NCBI GenBank assembly: GCA_003427395.1
Contig: BFEA01000129.1
Span: forward strand, 2,567,471 to 2,594,864
Reading direction: 5' to 3'
Length of the DNA: 27,394 nucleotides
From: Chara braunii
Taxonomy: Eukaryota; Streptophyta; Charophyceae; Charales; Characeae
Shown piece after piece: positions 9,131 through 17,529 of this stretch. The translations under genes were made by a program, and so were the position numbers. The notes beneath the pieces are model-generated. The model saw only the letters and a program-made list of their open reading frames with translations, made no database searches and was not told the origin of the DNA. Within the stretch, counting starts at the first letter, position 1, and the number at the start of each line of letters is the position of its first letter.

Positions 9131-9816
9131 CCTGAGCATTGTTTCTACTGTGAATGGCTCAGGGCTATGTTTATTTGGCTGTTTTCTGAAGGACCAGGCA
9201 TTGTTTCTACTGTGAATGGCCTGGTTGCTGTGTTTATCTAGTTGTTTTCTAGAGGACCAGGCATTGTTTCTACTGTGAATGGACTGTTTACTCTAGTTAA
9301 CTCTGGGGGTTTGCCTGATTTGAAGGTGTTTAAATTCTTGTTTATTTTGAGGGAGGATTTTTGGTCTAAGGCTAAGCATTGTTTCTATGGTGAATGGTTT
9401 AGCCTGAAAATCACGCACATAAATTAAATTGAGTATAAAGGAAAGTACTTTATGTATATTTGCATGTGAATTGACAGTAAGGCGTTGTTTCTACTGTGAA
9501 TGGTACAGCGTTAAGCCATATCATTAAGAAAAGAAAAGGAAAAATACAAAGTATAAATAAAAATAGTCTGGGCAAACTGAACATTGTTTCTACTGTGAAT
9601 GGTTCAGTCCCCTGCTCATATTTGCCTTTTCTTTTGAAAACAAAGTCAGAGAAATATTAAAATTTTGGATATTAAACAGCTCAGGGCGACTAGGCATTGT
9701 TTCCATGGTGAATGACCTAGTCATCTGCCCAAAAGAAGAGAGAAGTAGTTGTGCAACCTGTTCGTGTATTTCATAAAGACAAGTTGGACATTGTTTCCAT
9801 GACGAATGGTCCAACT
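9131..9816. repeat. Array of eight hairpins: constant loop, variable complementary arms
   Basis: Eight copies of a core close to CATTGTTTCTACTGTGAATG, with the C at 9137, 9199, 9262, 9377, 9483, 9582, 9695 and 9789, are flanked by arms that differ from copy to copy but pair with each other. Arms: CCTGAGC/GCTCAGG (copy 1), ACCAGGC/GCCTGGT (2), AGGCTAAGC/GTTTAGCCT with one G-T pair (4), ACTGAAC/GTTCAGT (6), GACTAGG/CCTAGTC (7), AGTTGGAC/GTCCAACT (8). Copies 3 and 5 have lost pairing on one side. CATT and AATG inside the core add a 4-bp inner stem around a 12-nt loop. Spacing is 62-115 bp. Copies 1-3 are also part of a ~62-bp tandem repeat. Later copies sit in unrelated AT-rich sequence. Arms are inverted, so they are not target-site duplications. 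No protein frame follows the array. The strand of any transcript is unknown. Confidence 0.92.
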
Positions 9817-10100
9817 CTACGTCTTATGCAAGATGGGTATAAGGATTCAAGGACTTGAAGATTCATGAACTATCTATATGGAATGGACTTGGGATGGTGA
9901 GAGTACTTACATTCGTGGTTTTGTTTGCATGTGACTGGATGGGATGGTTAGTCTGTTTGGGTTTTAGTATTATAGGTAGTTGCTTTAGTTGTTCGTCACG
10001 TGCTAGAGCCATAGGAATTTGTGTCAATTCCTGTATTTTCTGTAATAACTTTTTTTACTTAGGTCGATTCCTGCATTTTCTGATATTTTTTCTTATACTT
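9817..10100. other. T-rich spacer with a perfect hairpin
   Basis: AGGAATT (10013-10019) and AATTCCT (10026-10032) form a 7-bp stem. TTCCTGTATTTTCTG then TTCCTGCATTTTCTG is a short direct repeat about 40 bp apart. The 85-codon hydrophobic frame at 9855-10112 is explained by T-rich composition and is not called a gene. Confidence 0.5.
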
Positions 10101-10672
10101 GACTTTGTATAAATTTTGGGAAGCTACTTTTTCCTACGGGAAGCGCTGCCGAAATTTCTACAAATCCAAGCAGTTAGTCAACTTTTGACTTGTTAGAGTT
10201 CAACTTATCTTTTCCATATATCTGGCTTAGAAGGAATCTGAAAAGTCTCATTTTCTAAAGGGAGTGTTGCCCAAGTTTTTACTAATTCAGAGAGTTAGAC
10301 AAAATTGGACTCTGAGAAGTCGAAGTTATTCTCTAATTCTGGACATCGCTTTGTATAAATTTTGGGAAAGCACTTTTCTAGAGGGAGTGCTGACGAAATT
10401 TCTGCAAAACTGAGGAGTTAGTTAAACCTTGTCTAAGTTGAACTCAAGTTGTCTTGTGAGTTCAAATCTGACTGATTATAAATCTGGGAAGTCTCCCTTT
10501 GTAAAGGGAGTGCTGCCCAAATTTTTACTAAATCAGGGAGTTAGACAAAATTTGACTTTCCATGAGTTAGAGATCATTTCTGCTTTTATATCTGGGCTTA
10601 TATAAATTCTGGAAAGACACTTTTCCTTCGGGAAGCGCTGCCGAAATTTTCTTAGTTTAGAGGAGATATATT
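10101..10672. repeat. ~123-bp tandem array with alternating A/B units and unit hairpins
   Basis: Five units are anchored by GGGARYGYTGMC near 10138, 10260, 10383, 10506 and 10630, giving a period of 122-124 bp. Units 1, 3 and 5 carry GAAATTT after the anchor. Units 2 and 4 carry CCAARTTTTTACTAA and GAGTTAGACAAAATT. The true repeat is therefore a dimer of about 246 bp. A hairpin precedes the anchor in most units: TTCC-TACG-GGAA (10131-10142), CTCCCTTT-GT-AAAGGGAG (10493-10510) and TTCC-TTCG-GGAA (10623-10634). TACG and TTCG loops closed by C-G are UNCG-type tetraloops in RNA. Non-coding; satellite or structured RNA repeat are both possible. Confidence 0.85.
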
Positions 10673-11130
10673 ATAATTTGACAGGTGGTGATTCAGGCGA
10701 TCCACCCAGAATAGGGGAGATTCCGCAGTTGGTCTACCTTTGGCTTAAGCAATGGCTTAAAAGGTCGGTTGCCGATTCGCCGGTCTACGACTCAATTTCA
10801 ACTCTCCCTCCACACTCAACCTAAAAGGCTTTAGCCCTAGTGATTTCGTTGTTTCATTAAGGTTTCACCCGAATTTTTATTGAATGGTCATTTAACAAAG
10901 GTACTGAGTATTTTAATTAAGGTTGGCTGGACATGAGGTTTGGGGCTTGCATGGCTAAAGCGAGGAGTATGAGTGTCGAAGGTGGTTGGGGTTGACTCCG
11001 TGTAGCGCGTGGGCTGTTGATTTGACTCGTTGATGTGATTGCATGTATGGTTGTGGTTCAGACTCTGGGTGTGGTTGCCTACGATTTCACACATATATGG
11101 CTAAGAGGAGCCTCACTGTGACTGCGAGAA
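10673..11130. other. No recognisable gene
   Basis: Contains GGTGG...CCACC (about 10685-10708), a CTTAAGCAATGGCTTAA repeat, and a G/T-rich section around 10930-11090. The 68-codon minus frame at 10888-11094 is Asn/His/Thr-rich and unconvincing. Confidence 0.4.
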
Positions 11131-11217
11131 GTGATCGTCCTATATAGTTAACCCTTATATATCTATAAGTGCCTCGGGTATGCGCGCGACTTACAGTGAT
11201 CGTTCACAAGGGTTAAC
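11131..11217. repeat. 10-bp inverted repeat with a nested direct repeat
   Basis: GTTAACCCTT (11147-11156) and AAGGGTTAAC (11208-11217) are perfect reverse complements 51 bp apart. GTGATCGT occurs directly repeated just outside or inside each arm (11131-11138 and 11196-11203). The layout could reflect a small mobile element or a protein-binding dyad. Neither is proven. Confidence 0.75.
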
Positions 11218-11400
11218 CAGATTTGGGCTAGAGTGAGAAGGAAGACCCTCTGTTATCCTCTGCTCTTTTGAGTTTTTATAGTTCGACGTTATAGTCCGTG
11301 GCAGCCATCAAAGTCAAACCCCTTGATGTTCGACCGCCATGAGAACTTAAAGTTGTCTACTCAACCCCTTTGCACAGGGTGCAGAAGAGGGTGTGGTCTT

Positions 11401-11474
11401 CAACCGTGCATGACGGTTGTCCAACGTCGAGAGATTAACTCTCAAGACGCGTGTCAACCGACACTTGAGTGTCG
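11401..11474. repeat. Run of adjacent short perfect hairpins
   Basis: CAACCGT-GCATG-ACGGTTG (11401-11419), GAGAG-ATTAA-CTCTC (11429-11443), then CGACACT-TG-AGTGTCG (11459-11474). The last has an alternative pairing, GTGTC (11451-11455) with GACAC (11460-11464), so two structures are mutually exclusive. There is no reading frame worth calling across it. Confidence 0.8.
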
Positions 11475-12069
11475 AACGCGACCCTCGCGATTAACGGGGA
11501 TCACGTGAGTATGGGTTCCAACATAGTACGCCTTCATTGCAACTGCTTGCGCACGTTTGCATCGCGAGTCGATATGAGTTAGCCCTGCGTCCACGCGGTT
11601 TTATACTGAGTCTCGCACGCAACGCCTATTCGATTTCCGCATTGGAAAGTTATGGGTTGGCTACCGAGGGGCTAGGAGCGTTGTCGCATTGTTCGTGTTG
11701 TGTCGTTTCGTGCATGTGTGTGTGTTGTTGTCTTGTGGTTGTTAGAGTGGTGTGCGCGTGGTGTGTGGGATGCGTCCTAGTCGACCGACGTTGAATCGGG
11801 ATCGGGACTTCATCCCCCCAAGATGACGATTCGCGTGCGGGTCCAATAGAGGCGTATTACTGCGCGTACCCCCTATGCTACAGCGAACGAGAAATGCCCT
11901 CGGCTGGTCCACCTCTGCGATTGCAGCTGATTAGCTTTCGTACTGTGGACTGGTAGCTCGGCGGGGATACGCCCACCGAAGAGAGGTGACAGCTCCCGTA
12001 AGGTGTAGGTAAGTTGTGCCTCGCGTAGGCCCTATCCTGTCGTAGGGGCTCGCGAGAGGTATGGCTGGC
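11475..12069. other. No recognisable gene; GT-rich tract and a GC hairpin
   Basis: 11690-11775 is rich in GTGT/GTTG. A larger hairpin lies at 12019-12056: CTCGCG (12020-12025) with CGCGAG (12051-12056), and CCCTA (12030-12034) with TAGGG (12043-12047). Sequence runs into the assembly gap. Confidence 0.45.
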
Positions 12070-12239
12070 NNNNNNNNNNNNNNNNNNNNNNNNNNNNNNN
12101 NNNNNNNNNNNNNNNNNNNNNNNNNNNNNNNNNNNNNNNNNNNNNNNNNNNNNNNNNNNNNNNNNNNNNNNNNNNNNNNNNNNNNNNNNNNNNNNNNNNN
12201 NNNNNNNNNNNNNNNNNNNNNNNNNNNNNNNNNNNNNNN
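12070..12239. other. Assembly gap (170 N)
   Basis: Run of undetermined bases. Apparent open frames across it are artefacts. It lies immediately upstream of the second gypsy fragment, so the junction between the unknown segment and the integrase is hidden. Confidence 0.99.
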
Positions 12240-13073
12240 GGAAGCTCCACATGTATTATCTGTGACGAAGGATTTAGACCAACTCCTGCGTGACGCGGCC
12301 GGGAGGGTCCCGCGCTGCCCTGGTACGGTGCCGGACCGATGCGCTTGACAGCGGCAAATAAGGCTCCAATTCAGCCGTGTAGGTCGATAGTACCTATTGT
12401 AATCGAGCGACCGTTCCAAAGGGTTAGCATGGACACCACCGATATTATCGTGTCCCCTGGACCGAATAAATGTGAATATTCAACTCTTTTGGTGTTCGGA
12501 GATCATTTCTTGAAATTGATCGAGGCCTACCCGTTTCAGACGCGATAGACGGCGAGGATCGTGTGGTATGTCAACCATTTCTTCGGAATACATCACGATA
12601 CGGAGGAAATTTTAATGGACAATGGGGAGGAATTCCGAGGAGAATTCTTGAGGAGCCTGGTCATACATGGTGTCTCCATCCATAATACGACTCCCCATAT
12701 GTCGCAATCGAACAGACTAGTAGAAAATGTGAACCAGGTGATTAAGACCGCTTTGCAGTGAAATATCAAGGCACGCGACACGAGGCCTTGACCCGATATC
12801 GTGGACCATATTCTAGCTATCCATCGGGGGACCCCTCATAAGCCCACTGGGCGGACCCCTTTTCAGTTATGGACCAATAATGTGGCTTGTGTAGCCCGAC
12901 CGAACCTGAACGACGAAACGACCCTTGCGCGACGGACCACGAGAGTGGTGGTCACAGACAAGGCCCAACGCCACCTAGACTCGATGGAAAAAGACCTCCC
13001 CCGGTTAGCCCGAAAAAAACAACAATTGAGTGAAATGGCCTATGGCCGGCAGGTCCGCAGCTATGAGGCCTGA
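12240..13073 (+). pseudogene. Gypsy integrase, catalytic core, degenerate
   Basis: Integrase joins the element's DNA ends to host DNA. The DDE triad is visible: Asp in VSMDTTDI (12432-12434), Asp in LMDNGEEF (12618-12620) and Glu in NRLVENVNQV (12723-12725). Thirty-four residues separate the second Asp and the Glu, one fewer than the usual 35, suggesting a small deletion. TTPHMSQSNRLVE matches the conserved block before the Glu. HRGTPHKPTGRTPFQLW is the usual post-core motif. In-frame stops: TGA about 12294, TAG 12546, TGA 12759, TGA 12789, TGA 13071. All are one C-to-T change from CAG or CGA. The frame is otherwise continuous. Confidence 0.9.
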
Positions 13074-13117
13074 AATGGGAACGCTGGACCTCGACCCAAG
13101 TATAAATTGGGGGCATA

Positions 13118-13423
13118 GTGCAGGTGAGGAAATGTGCTTGCCAAGGCATGTTAGCGCCACGATTCTTTAGACGATTTCACGTAGTCGAGCTCGGTCCTAG
13201 CGGAGTGAACACGGTGCGGTTTGCGCGAGAGGTCTCGGGAAGTCGATCGGCTCGACCGATCATCCGACACGTGTCCTACCTTCGTCCCTTACCTCCTTCT
13301 CCTTCTCCGCCATCGTCCACGTCATCCTTTGATTCTGTGGGGGAAGATGACACTCTCGAGCTCTTATACTCTGACTCCTCTTCCTCTCAACCTCCATCTC
13401 TAACTCCTCCCCCATCGCCATGA
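13118..13423 (+). pseudogene. Integrase C-terminal domain and Ser/Pro-rich tail
   Basis: In a different frame from the core, so at least one frameshift lies between 13073 and about 13150. Motifs LAPRFFRRFHVVELGPSGV and RPIIRHVSYLRPLPP fit the small beta-barrel region after the gypsy integrase core (KL.P.F.GPF.V ... H.S.L.P). The tail is Ser/Pro/Asp-rich and probably disordered. No chromodomain is seen. Confidence 0.65.
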
Positions 13424-13427
13424 GCTT

Positions 13428-13951
13428 TTCTGCCAAGTAGATCATAAGTGAACGTCAATGAACGTCTAATGAGACCCGGGGGGCATATTTCATTGATTCG
13501 ATAGGTGCGGCGGCCACAATTGAGTCCGGATCTGCTTCGCTTTGCGGGGCAAGAGTGAGCAGCAAGCAGGCCACGATGTACGGGGCGCAGCGCTACCGGG
13601 AGCGTTGCGCCCCCGTCGCTCCGCAAGCGTGTTCTGCTGCCCGCGATCTCATGCAGCCATCAGCACTGGATCGATGTAGGAGCATTTGTGCCACGTGGCA
13701 CAACGATGGCACTGGCGCATTGGTAGAGTGTGACGTGGCGCTCCCGAATCCGATCGCCCTCCACGTAGCGACGCGATAGGAGGGAGATAAAGAAGTATAC
13801 GATATCGCATTCTAAGTGTGGTGCACCGAAATTGCTGCGACCGGTTCGTGTGGTCGAAGGCGCCCCCGCTCATGAGCGGGATCTTCATGGCAACGCTCAA
13901 GACAATAGCCAGGATGACATACTGAAGGTGATTGTAAGGGAAGAGATGTGC
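13428..13951. other. Spacer after gypsy copy 2; no gene
   Basis: AGACCCGGGGGGCAT at about 13470 is polypurine-like and could be the 3' polypurine tract before a decayed LTR. That is speculative. The rest is GC-rich, with no recognised domain. It is the target DNA into which the LINE appears to have inserted. Confidence 0.4.
13686..13703. repeat. 18-bp perfect palindrome with CACGTG centre
   Basis: TTGTGCCACGTGGCACAA is self-complementary, centred on the G-box CACGTG. The same TGCCACGTGGCA core recurs at 26357-26372, and half of it is the minisatellite unit at 665-955. Confidence 0.9.
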
Positions 13952-13960
13952 GGGCAATGC
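13952..13960. repeat. Putative LINE target-site duplication, left copy
   Basis: GGGCAATGC, directly adjoining the poly-T (LINE poly-A) tract. The identical 9-mer lies at 23018-23026, at the predicted 5' end of the element. Confidence 0.7.
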
Positions 13961-13980
13961 TTTTTTTTTTTTTTTTTTTT
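13961..13980 (-). repeat. Poly(A) tail of the LINE
   Basis: Twenty T on the + strand are the poly(A) of the minus-strand element. The tail directly adjoins the left putative target-site duplication. Confidence 0.88.
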
Positions 13981-13998
13981 AAACCTGACCCCCCTAAA

Positions 13999-14036
13999 GT
14001 GTTAGTGATGATGATAAGATCAGACACCGCTAACAC
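13999..14036 (-). other. 3'-terminal stem-loop of the LINE
   Basis: GTGTTAG (13999-14005) pairs with CTAACAC (14030-14036), 18 nt before the poly(A) on the element strand. Some LINE reverse transcriptases recognise 3' structures to start copying. That role here is inference. Farther upstream in the 3' UTR a ~22-bp direct repeat, GGAACCGGGYCCAGCGTCCC-like, occurs near 14080-14102 and 14137-14157. Confidence 0.6.
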
Positions 14037-14299
14037 CTGGGGAGCGGCTCCTTTCCATTAGTGGGGAGCTGCACCTGCTGGAAACCGGGTCCAGCGTCCC
14101 TTGACATCATATCCGAAAAGGTACAACTCATGCTAGGAACCGGGCCCAGCGTCCCTTCTGTTCGTATGATCTTGAGTAGAAAAATAGACAGAGATTGACA
14201 TTTTGTGCCTCTTCACCCTGTACGGGCGCCATATATACTTGGCCACCTAGCACTTGCTTGATCCCAATAAAAAATGGAAGAAAGTTGGCGTTGCTATTC

Positions 14300-15040
14300 T
14301 GATTCTGGCATATACCATGATCTGGGAACCAACGCCAGACCAACAGGGGGAATAGAATTCGGGAATTCTGATAGTGGTCTCATTGGAATGGTAGGGTCAA
14401 TATTGATCCAATCGTTGAAGCTTAGACGGTAATTCCTTGGCGGCTCATCGTGAACACAGCCCTGAATTCCATCCCATTTCACTTGCCCCATCTTTCCTCC
14501 TTGTGCCCCTCCAAGCCAATTCTGGTTGAACGTTTGTATATGATGCTTAATGTCTTTTTCTGTTTTCATGAACTCAAGTTTCTCTCTCAAGGATTCCCAT
14601 CTAGTAGTAATTTCCACTTAAACTTGTTGCTTGATAGTTTCTGTAAATTTTGGACCATCAAGACGGGCGCCCTCCATTTCGTAAGTACATCTGCGGGTCC
14701 ATAATGCCCAGATAACTGCTCTTCTTCCAATTACGAATAGATTAGATGTGAAGTTATCTGTTTGAATTGGATTCCAAGCTTCCAGAAGGAGCGCTTTCCA
14801 GTTCCATGGCTATGGGAGGGATGTTTCTAACTGGTTCCAAATCTTGTCCCACCATCGCCATAGTCATACAGAGCCAGGGCATTGCAGAAAAATATGTTTT
14901 ATAGTCTCCGGAATCAGTTTGGATGGGAATGCTGATTTGCAGAACTTACACCAAGGTAAGGCTATTCCTCTTTGTTCAAGGGAGGTTCTATCAATAATCC
15001 AGTCATTTGTGGGTAAGCAGCGATGGGTAATTTGTCACTG
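14300..15040 (-). pseudogene. LINE ORF2 C-terminus with zf-RVT zinc-binding domain
   Basis: Minus-strand frames here contain RCLPTNDW, then WCKFCKSAF, then ETIKHIFLQCPG and WRWWDKIW at about 14830-15027. The C-x2-C ... H-x3-4-C arrangement after an RCLPTN motif is the zf-RVT (reverse transcriptase zinc-binding) domain found at the end of plant LINE ORF2 and related sequences. A TGA lies between CPGSV and LWRWW. Farther downstream VIWALWTRR also fits. The remaining region to about 14300 has stops in all frames and is the C-terminal remnant and start of the 3' UTR. The domain is thought to help bind nucleic acid. Confidence 0.7.
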
Positions 15041-15367
15041 AAGTGATGCAATCTCAGCCGGTCTAGCTTTTATGGACTGCAACCATTTTACCGGGCGCAA
15101 CTCTTCTTTACTTACGTTGAGGTGCCTCATTCAACGGTCTTCTATTTTGTCCTTTATATTAACTTTTGGGTGAAGCATCCTGTAAGTGGATTTGACTGAT
15201 AGTGTATGGAGCATTCTGGCGTGAGAGCAACCTTTGGCAGATGCTGAATACCAAGACCAACAAGCCGGATCAAACGGTAGGTGAGAGATGGGAGTATTTG
15301 GTTTAAAGGCCAGCCAATTTTCTCGGATCTTTAGGACCCTGATCCTGAATAAACTAACCTTTTTAAA

Positions 15368-17527
15368 TCAACCTACTTGCTGTTGTGGACTTGTGCTCTG
15401 GTAGCCATCCTCTCCCAGGTGAAATAATGATAGCAAAGTATCACCTGTAGATCGAACTTCCTCCACCCTTCCAACTAATCCTGGTTGATCTGTTAAGGAT
15501 ACCCAGTTGCCTGGAATTAGTGTGGGCCCTTTTCTCAGGATTCTCACCCAGTCCAATGGCACTATATCTATTATTTGATCCAAACCTTCTTTCCGACAGT
15601 GGCAATATCTTAGTCTTTCATGAAGGATCTCCGCATCAATCCAGTTTCTACCCTATGTGTTCCAAATGTCCCTAATGTGAGTAATTCCTCTTTTAATCCA
15701 CCCTCTTCAGGGAGAATCAGAATAGTTTAGGGTATAGCCTTGAGAATCTCTGATCAATGTGTTATTGAATAATGGTTGTTGGCAAACCTCTTCCCATCTC
15801 CTTGGTGCCATCTTATTTGAAAGTGACAGTTTCCTCCATGTTTTCAGCAGATCAATCCAAAATGGATCCTTAACTAAGTCTGCCCTGGCGGCTTGGCGAT
15901 CTGAGGGTGCAGGATTTTGGGAAGCATTCGGAGTACCCCTCGGTAGTGACCAGCATCTGTTTTCTAGCCACATGAGGGGGTCGACTAATTCCGAAGTATG
16001 TGGGGCTAGCCTTCTTATTTGTTCACAAGCCATCATACTCCAGGGGGTTTGGAGATTGAAGAGAAGGCGCTTTATCCATTGAATGGACAAAGCCATTGCT
16101 TGGGTGTTAGGATCCATAATGCCAAGGCCTCCTTTAGATTTAGGTTGGATAATAGTTAGCCATGCCACTCTACTAATGGGTTTTTCACATTCATGTTTCG
16201 TACGCCAGAGGAAGGCTGCTAGCTGCCTTTGCAGTACTTTTATGGTGACCTTATCCAAAGGCCATATTGCTGATTTATACCACATCGAGGCGAGAACTAC
16301 ATTATTAATAGCTAGTGTTCTTCCTATTAGTGACGTATGTTTATCCTTCCATAGTTCTAGCTTTGAATGAGCATGTTGTAGGATCGTGGCATTATTGGAA
16401 TCAGGCTTGCCTAGCGCTGAAAGGGAAATCCCTAGGACCCTAATTGGTGTTTCAGGAGCTAGCCATTTAACCATTGGTCTCTCTGGAGGCCTGCCTCTTT
16501 GATAGTGAATCCACCAACCAAGTGTTTTGTTCCACCAATTAACCCTCATGTCCGAAAGTTTGCAAAATTCATCCATAATCTGTTGAATTGCCTTAAAATT
16601 TTCTTCTGAAGCATCAATCATCAGGGATAGATCATCAGCGAAAAACAACAGACCGGAATAGCTTCGTCTAGTATGAAAGCCACTTGTATACATTTAATGT
16701 CCTTATATTGGCGGATGTTAGCCGCCAGGGCTTCCATAATGATTACAAAAAGGAAAGAGGCGATTGGGTCTCCTTGCCTTACTGATCTCTGCAACACTAT
16801 AGGAGGGGCCACATTACCATTGATCATGACTCTCGTTGTAGCACTTTCGTGTAGGATCAAATCCATCTCCTGAAGTTTGAACCGAAGTTAAATTTATCCA
16901 GGCATTTATACAGGAAGAACCAGTCAACATGATCATATGCTTTCTCAAAATCTATAAAAATAAAAGCAGCATTATGCTTAGATTGACACGAGAGTTTAAT
17001 CAATTCATTTATTAATAAAATATTATCCTGAATATTCCTTTCTTGAATAAAACCTATGTTGAGATGGGTAAATTATATCTGCGATAATTTTATTAAAACA
17101 AATTGTGAGGGCTTTTGAGATGAGCTTATACAGTAAGGAGTGTGATGGGACGGTAATTGCGAATATTACATTTATTACCCTTTTTGTAAGGCAGTGTTAA
17201 GACTCCTTGTCCCACAATTTCTCCCATTCGGCCAGATTCCCATACATTATGATAGAATTGCATTAGATCCTGCGAAATGAATTCCCATAGCGTTTCCCAA
17301 AATTCTTTGGGTAATCCATCGATGCCCGGAGTCTTTTCCTCCTCCGTAAGCATAAGTGCGGTCCATACTTCTTCTCTAGTAAGTGGTGATTCCATTTGTT
17401 CTTTTTGTGATTGAGAGAGGACTTTGGTCATTGGTTTCAAAAAATCATCGATCTCCTTATTTCTTTGATTCTCAGAGGAAATTTTTGTTCCAGATAAGAA
17501 GAGGTTTTGAAAAAAAAATTCTAGCAA
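15368..17527 (-). pseudogene. LINE ORF2 reverse transcriptase and connection region
   Basis: Non-LTR reverse transcriptase. N-terminal motifs at 17527-17126: EEKTPGIDGLPKEFW and LPYKKGNKCNIRNYRPITLL. After a frameshift, GFIQERNIQDNILLINEL and FIFIDFEKAYDHVDW follow, with catalytic Asp at 16950-16952. Next come SVRQGDPIASFLFVI (frame of 16866-16621) and, after a further shift, LLFFADDLSLM with the catalytic ADD at 16631-16639. From 16693 the frame is clean for 328 codons to 15707, including VLGISLSALG, GRTLAINNVVLASMWY, FLWRTKHE and KSKGGLGIMDPNTQAMALSIQW, all typical of the plant LINE thumb/connection region. The same frame resumes after stops to 15368 with IVPLDWVRILRKGPTL. At least three frameshifts make it inactive. 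Confidence 0.93.
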
Positions 17528-17529
17528 TC

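Larger units (their letters stand above)
12240..13427 (+). mobile_element. Ty3/gypsy fragment, copy 2 (integrase and C-terminal pol)
   Basis: Begins directly after the gap with CIICDEGFRPTPA, resembling the end of an integrase zinc finger (C-x2-C). It continues through the catalytic core and C-terminal domain to a Ser/Pro-rich tail ending at TGA (about 13421-13423). LTRs were not found. It starts at about the same integrase position where copy 1 ends, but both carry the C-x2-C region, so they overlap slightly and are probably separate copies. Confidence 0.85.

Noticed and set aside
9131-9816. CRISPR array
   Set aside because: Spacing is irregular (62-115 bp), the constant part is the loop with copy-specific arms, no cas genes are present, and the context is eukaryotic.
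9855-10112. Hydrophobic 85-codon frame that could pass for a membrane protein
   Set aside because: T-rich sequence gives Phe/Leu/Ile-rich translations on its own, and a hairpin and direct repeats lie within it.
11878-12419. Frames spanning the N run
   Set aside because: They are open only because the undetermined bases contain no stops.
13705-13750. tRNA-like stretch (GGCGCATTGGTAGAGTG resembles an A box)
   Set aside because: No matching B box (GGTTCGANTCC) at the proper distance and no acceptor stem, so not a tRNA or a tRNA-derived SINE.
13961-13980. Poly-T as a terminator or simple low-complexity tract
   Set aside because: Better explained as the LINE poly(A) tail because it abuts the repeated 9-mer and the LINE 3' end.
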